DNA of 64,000 nucleotides, taken from assembly GCF_014982785.1 (NCBI RefSeq), contig NZ_JADCKB010000017.1, forward strand, positions 1 to 64,000, read 5' to 3'. The DNA is from Ructibacterium gallinarum (GTDB taxonomy: Bacteria; Bacillota; Clostridia; Monoglobales; Monoglobaceae). Position numbers and translations under genes: made by a program. This document shows, piece by piece, positions 61,373-64,000 of the stretch. The notes under the pieces were generated by a model. It made no database searches. It was not told the DNA's origin and saw nothing but the letters and a program-made list of their open reading frames with translations. The first letter of the stretch is position 1. Every line of letters begins with the position of its first letter.

Positions 61373-62624
61373 AAGGCATTACCTCCGGTATTACATTTTT
61401 TGATTGTATATCTTTCTGACGTATAATTTCATTTGCTGTGATTGCTAAATGATAATAGTAGTGTGTTTCTTCTATTGTTTTATGTCCTAAATATCTGCTT
61501 AAATATGGTAGCATTTGCGACATATCTTTACCTTCAAGAATCCAGCTGTTAATTTTGTTTACTACAAAGGTATGTCGAAGCGAATGTACGGTTGGATAAT
61601 GTATGGTGTTTTTATCCCCATAAGCAATATCCCAAAAATAATGAAATCTTCTTGTCATATTAGACTTGCATATAGGTTTATCAGCATGTTTGGCAGTGAA
61701 AAACCATGTTCTATGTAACAAGGTTTTTTTAACAAATGCATCATAATTATCGCACATCTGTCTTAAATCTTCATGCATAAAAACAATCCTATCTTTTTGT
61801 CCTTTAGAATTTAACACTAAAATTTTACCACTTTTGAGATCTACATCTTCAACCTTTAAATTGCAAACCTCTTGCAACCGCATGCCACAGCAATAGTATA
61901 AACGGAACATAATACTGTAGCTCGCTGCCATTCTGTCGCTTGAGCGATAATCTGGTGCAAATTCATCAACAGCTTCAAAAAAATTAGATAGTTCTTCAAA
62001 AGTCATAATATATGGTTGAAATTGACGAATTTTGGGCGTTTTCCGAATAATATATGCTTCTTCGCCTAATGAAATGATATATTTTGCAAATTGGCGGAAG
62101 CACGATGCATTACTCATGGTACTATGAGCAAGCCATTCCATAGTCAAATCACGGCTTAATATAGGCTCGTTAATATTAAGATTTACACAAAACCTATCAA
62201 AACGATAAAGTGCTCGTTCACCGCATTGATAATCATAACCGGCCGCCTTTTTTTGTAAAACAAAATCTTTAATATATGGCGCAAACGGACTGTTTAATTC
62301 AATGGGATCAGCAGTTCCAGAATATTGTTCTGTTGGTGGAATATATGTTTCATAACCAACAGATTTTAAATATTGTCCTAACTGCCGCACATATGTGAGA
62401 TACTGACTTTGTTGGCGATGCTTACGATTTAAATTATGTTCTTTCCATTGTTGTATCAATTCTTCAGTCAATGTTGTCTGGGAATAATTGATTTCAACAC
62501 AAAAACGGTCAAAATGACCGAGTAAAGTTTCACCGTGAATATACCGTTTGCCCAAAGCACGTTTTTGCAATATAAGTTCGCATATAGCAGGGGCAAGAGT
62601 GCTCGTGAAATCATTCATGCTCAT
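61359..62624 (-). CDS. Tyrosine recombinase, second gene of the RIT element
   Basis: A 421-residue recombinase, the longest of the trio, with two N-terminal core-binding-like domains in tandem (about 5-100 and 115-200; both have a 'RFCVxxN' strand, FDRFCVEINYS and FDRFCVNLNIN). The catalytic part has Arg in YYCCGMRLQEVCNLK, His-Ser-Leu-Arg in VHSLRHTFVV, His in YLGHKTIEET and Tyr in HYYYHL. Its ATG overlaps the stop of the first gene as ATGA. Confidence 0.92.
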   Translation of the reverse strand: MSMNDFTSTLAPAICELILQKRALGKRYIHGETLLGHFDRFCVEINYSQTTLTEELIQQWKEHNLNRKHRQQSQYLTYVRQLGQYLKSVGYETYIPPTEQYSGTADPIELNSPFAPYIKDFVLQKKAAGYDYQCGERALYRFDRFCVNLNINEPILSRDLTMEWLAHSTMSNASCFRQFAKYIISLGEEAYIIRKTPKIRQFQPYIMTFEELSNFFEAVDEFAPDYRSSDRMAASYSIMFRLYYCCGMRLQEVCNLKVEDVDLKSGKILVLNSKGQKDRIVFMHEDLRQMCDNYDAFVKKTLLHRTWFFTAKHADKPICKSNMTRRFHYFWDIAYGDKNTIHYPTVHSLRHTFVVNKINSWILEGKDMSQMLPYLSRYLGHKTIEETHYYYHLAITANEIIRQKDIQSKNVIPEVMPYEEI

Positions 62625-63562
62625 AATCCATACACCCCTTTGTAGTTAATGTTTTCGCACCCAATTCCGCATAAGCGAAGGTTTTTGTCATCAGTTGATA
62701 AGTAAGGGTCTATGTTACGCAGGCTGCTATGTCCCAATGCAGTGGCAATCATATCAATTGTATTCCCGGAACACAGTAAGTTTGAAGCAAATGTTTTTCT
62801 GGTAATATGAAATCCTTTTGGTACACTTACATTTTCTTTTAAAAAAATTTGTTTTAAACTGTTTCTTACGATACTCGAATGTTTCAAACCATCATATGGT
62901 GGATTATGGCTCAAAAAAACTCTGTTGCTTTTACTGTTCCGAGGTCTACCTTCAGTAATATATCTATAAACAGAATTTCCTACTTCAGTAGAAAAAGGCA
63001 ACATAGTAAAAACACCAGTTTTCTTTTGTTCGAAGGAAATGGTGCGTTCTTTCCATGAAATATCAGATAACTCAAGTTGAAAAATATCAATGCTGCGAAT
63101 ACCCATTTTGAGCCCTAATAACACTATCGCAATATTTCTAAGCTCTATAGCTGTAGATGCATTGATACGATAATCATTAATAATATCTAATTGTTCTTCG
63201 GTAAGCGTATCCACTATTGTCGTTATGGGTGCATGACTATACATCAATGCCATTGGCAGTGTGCCGGACACAATGTTTTCTTCAGCTAAATATTCAAAGA
63301 AAATGCGTAATTGAGATACATATAGATTTCTTGTTCTTGTCTTTAAATGTATCAAGTGTATACTCCAATTTTTTAAATCAACAGATTGCACATCGGAAAT
63401 GTTTTCAACATTTTGCATATTTATGAATTCATAAAAACTGTAAATTGCCGCATGGACAGTTTTTTCCGTAGATGGGGTACAATTATTGCATTTTTTGCGA
63501 AAAGACAAGTATTTTTTATACAAATCATGTTGCCATTGTAAAATATTTGATTGGTTAATCAT
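62621..63562 (-). CDS. Tyrosine recombinase, first gene of the RIT element
   Basis: A 313-residue recombinase. Catalytic Arg is in LLGLKMGIRSIDIFQLEL, His-x-x-Arg in GFHITRKTFAS, His in ALGHSSLRN and Tyr in IDPYLSTD. I start at the ATG at 63562 with GGAGG 8 bases before it; the frame extends to a GTG at 63571. The leader peptide frame ends 8 bases inside this gene. Confidence 0.92.
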   Translation of the reverse strand: MINQSNILQWQHDLYKKYLSFRKKCNNCTPSTEKTVHAAIYSFYEFINMQNVENISDVQSVDLKNWSIHLIHLKTRTRNLYVSQLRIFFEYLAEENIVSGTLPMALMYSHAPITTIVDTLTEEQLDIINDYRINASTAIELRNIAIVLLGLKMGIRSIDIFQLELSDISWKERTISFEQKKTGVFTMLPFSTEVGNSVYRYITEGRPRNSKSNRVFLSHNPPYDGLKHSSIVRNSLKQIFLKENVSVPKGFHITRKTFASNLLCSGNTIDMIATALGHSSLRNIDPYLSTDDKNLRLCGIGCENINYKGVYGL

Positions 63563-63635
63563 CAAAAACACCTCCTCTCGCTATAAAAGTTTCTGCATTT
63601 TGATTATGTTTTTGGCAAATAAATAATAGAGCCAT
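63555..63635 (-). CDS. Possible 26-residue leader peptide of the RIT operon
   Basis: On the minus strand AAAGGAGGA stands 7-8 bases before ATG at 63635, opening a frame of 26 codons (MALLFICQKHNQNAETF, then IARGGVFDD). Its stop overlaps the first recombinase start. The ribosome binding site lies in the loop of a hairpin with 17-base arms (ATAGAGTCAT on one side, ATGGCTCTAT on the other), so translation of the peptide could control the recombinases. It is new to me and may be chance, but both signals are good. Confidence 0.5.
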   Translation of the reverse strand: MALLFICQKHNQNAETFIARGGVFDD

Positions 63636-63666
63636 GTCTGATTCCTCCTTTATCAGTTATGACTCT

Positions 63667-63672
63667 ATTATA
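63667..63672 (-). promoter_or_regulatory. -10 box of the RIT operon
   Basis: TATAAT on the minus strand, preceded by TTG-poor, A/T-rich DNA at the -35 position, so only the -10 is convincing. It lies about 30 bases before the leader-peptide start. Confidence 0.45.
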
Positions 63673-63754
63673 ACGCACAGTACTTATTTAAAAAATATAA
63701 TCCTGATTTTTTTTTAAAAAACATTGTTTTTACTGATGTGTCCGCAAAGAATTT

Positions 63755-63784
63755 GGATTATATTTTTCTTTGGATAAGATATTT
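63755..63784 (-). repeat. Right 30-bp terminal inverted repeat of the RIT element
   Basis: Perfect inverse of 60254-60283. A 13-base part (GGATTATATTTTT) is inverted once more at 63691-63703, making a subterminal hairpin. Confidence 0.92.
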
Positions 63785-63809
63785 AATTCTAATATTGGAA
63801 TTAAATATC
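63778..63809. repeat. 12-8-12 palindromic site at the right RIT border
   Basis: GATATTTAATTC (63778-63789) and its exact inverse GAATTAAATATC (63798-63809) flank the 8-base centre TAATATTG. This is the geometry of a tyrosine-recombinase core site. It spans the element border. Confidence 0.7.
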
Positions 63810-64000
63810 AAGACGCATTCCGGAACGGTCTTTACATCCGGATTGCTCTCAAGCGCCGTGCCGTTTTCTCTTGCAGGGGATTCTATCAGATACAACGGTA
63901 CCAATTACGCGCTGACGGAAGAAAGAATCCCATATATGCGGGACAAAACCAACACAGAGCAGTTTTTTATCCTAACGCTGTTCGCGATCGCTTATGAATT
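63810..64000 (+). pseudogene. parM: ParM-like actin gene, 3' part (runs off the window)
   Basis: In frame with the 12-codon 5' fragment after removal of the insertion. It reads KTHSGTVFTSGLLSSAVPF, then DSIRYNGTNYALTEERIPYM and TEQFFILTLFAIAYE, the ParM/StbA pattern of known plasmids. The remainder lies outside the window. Confidence 0.88.

Larger units (their letters stand above)
60254..63809 (-). mobile_element. RIT element (three tyrosine recombinases) inserted in parM
   Basis: About 3.55 kb with three overlapping tyrosine recombinase genes on one strand, perfect 30-bp terminal inverted repeats, and AAATATC repeated at both outer borders (60254-60260, 63803-63809). Joining the DNA across one AAATATC gives GGG AAC AAA AAT ATC AAG ACG, the ParM reading GNKNIKT, so the border is exact to within that 7-mer. 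This is the organisation known as recombinase in trio (RIT). No cargo is present. Subterminal hairpins lie at both ends. Confidence 0.92.

Noticed and set aside
60254-63809. The three recombinases as the integrase of the large element or of a prophage
   Set aside because: They overlap as one operon, have their own inverted repeats and split parM, so they form a separate RIT element.
1-64000. rRNA, tRNA, CRISPR or named riboswitches
   Set aside because: No such pattern was found reading both strands; small RNA genes without strong signatures could still be missed.

Overview
The window looks like a chromosome segment of a low-GC, anaerobic, Gram-positive bacterium of the class Clostridia. The reasons are the AGGAGG-type ribosome binding sites, TTGACA/TATAAT promoters, SLH and dockerin modules, LplABC-type sugar import, a YesM/YesN-type sensor-regulator pair and a Tn916-type recombination module. 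No rRNA, tRNA or CRISPR array was seen.

Left edge (1-4.75 kb). The 3' part of a type I restriction HsdR gene is followed by 0.8 kb of AT-rich DNA with hairpins and integrase arm-like repeats. A Tn916-type module follows: integrase, excisionase, a helix-turn-helix protein and a sigma-like regulator. This looks like one end of an integrative conjugative element.

Centre (5-45.7 kb). A long locus lies on the minus strand, framed by two 184-bp direct repeats. It fits use of pectin, especially rhamnogalacturonan-I. It holds the import proteins LplA/B/C-like (no ATPase gene nearby); four consecutive large secreted proteins that share a lectin-like module, one carrying SLH repeats and one an internal dockerin; an acetylesterase-like SGNH protein; GH35, GH4, GH36-like and GH106-like hydrolases; the uronate enzymes UxaC, UxaB and UxaA; a class II aldolase and an RpiB-type isomerase for deoxy-sugar or pentose phosphates; and a two-component system whose kinase has two sensor modules. 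Secreted proteins would bind and trim the polymer, the importer brings in oligomers, cytoplasmic glycosidases split them, and UxaC-UxaB-UxaA turn galacturonate into 2-keto-3-deoxygluconate. The kinase and aldolase for that last product are not in the window. A second SGNH esterase, a flavoprotein and a divergent AraC regulator follow to the right.

Right part (46.7-60.2 kb). This is a DNA-processing region of plasmid, phage or conjugative-element type, all on the minus strand: HU, a cysteine-cluster protein, a CHC2/Toprim primase-like protein, a Rad52/Erf-like annealing protein, a RecD2-like helicase, a YqaJ exonuclease, a BRCT protein and several small unknowns. Its two operons each begin with the same promoter, operator-like palindrome and structured leader with two successive terminator hairpins. 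The stems differ between the copies by paired changes, so I read this as a conserved RNA element.

Right edge (60.2-64 kb). A ParM-type actin gene is split after codon 12 by a complete three-recombinase (RIT) element with perfect 30-bp terminal inverted repeats. Removing the insertion restores the ParM frame exactly.
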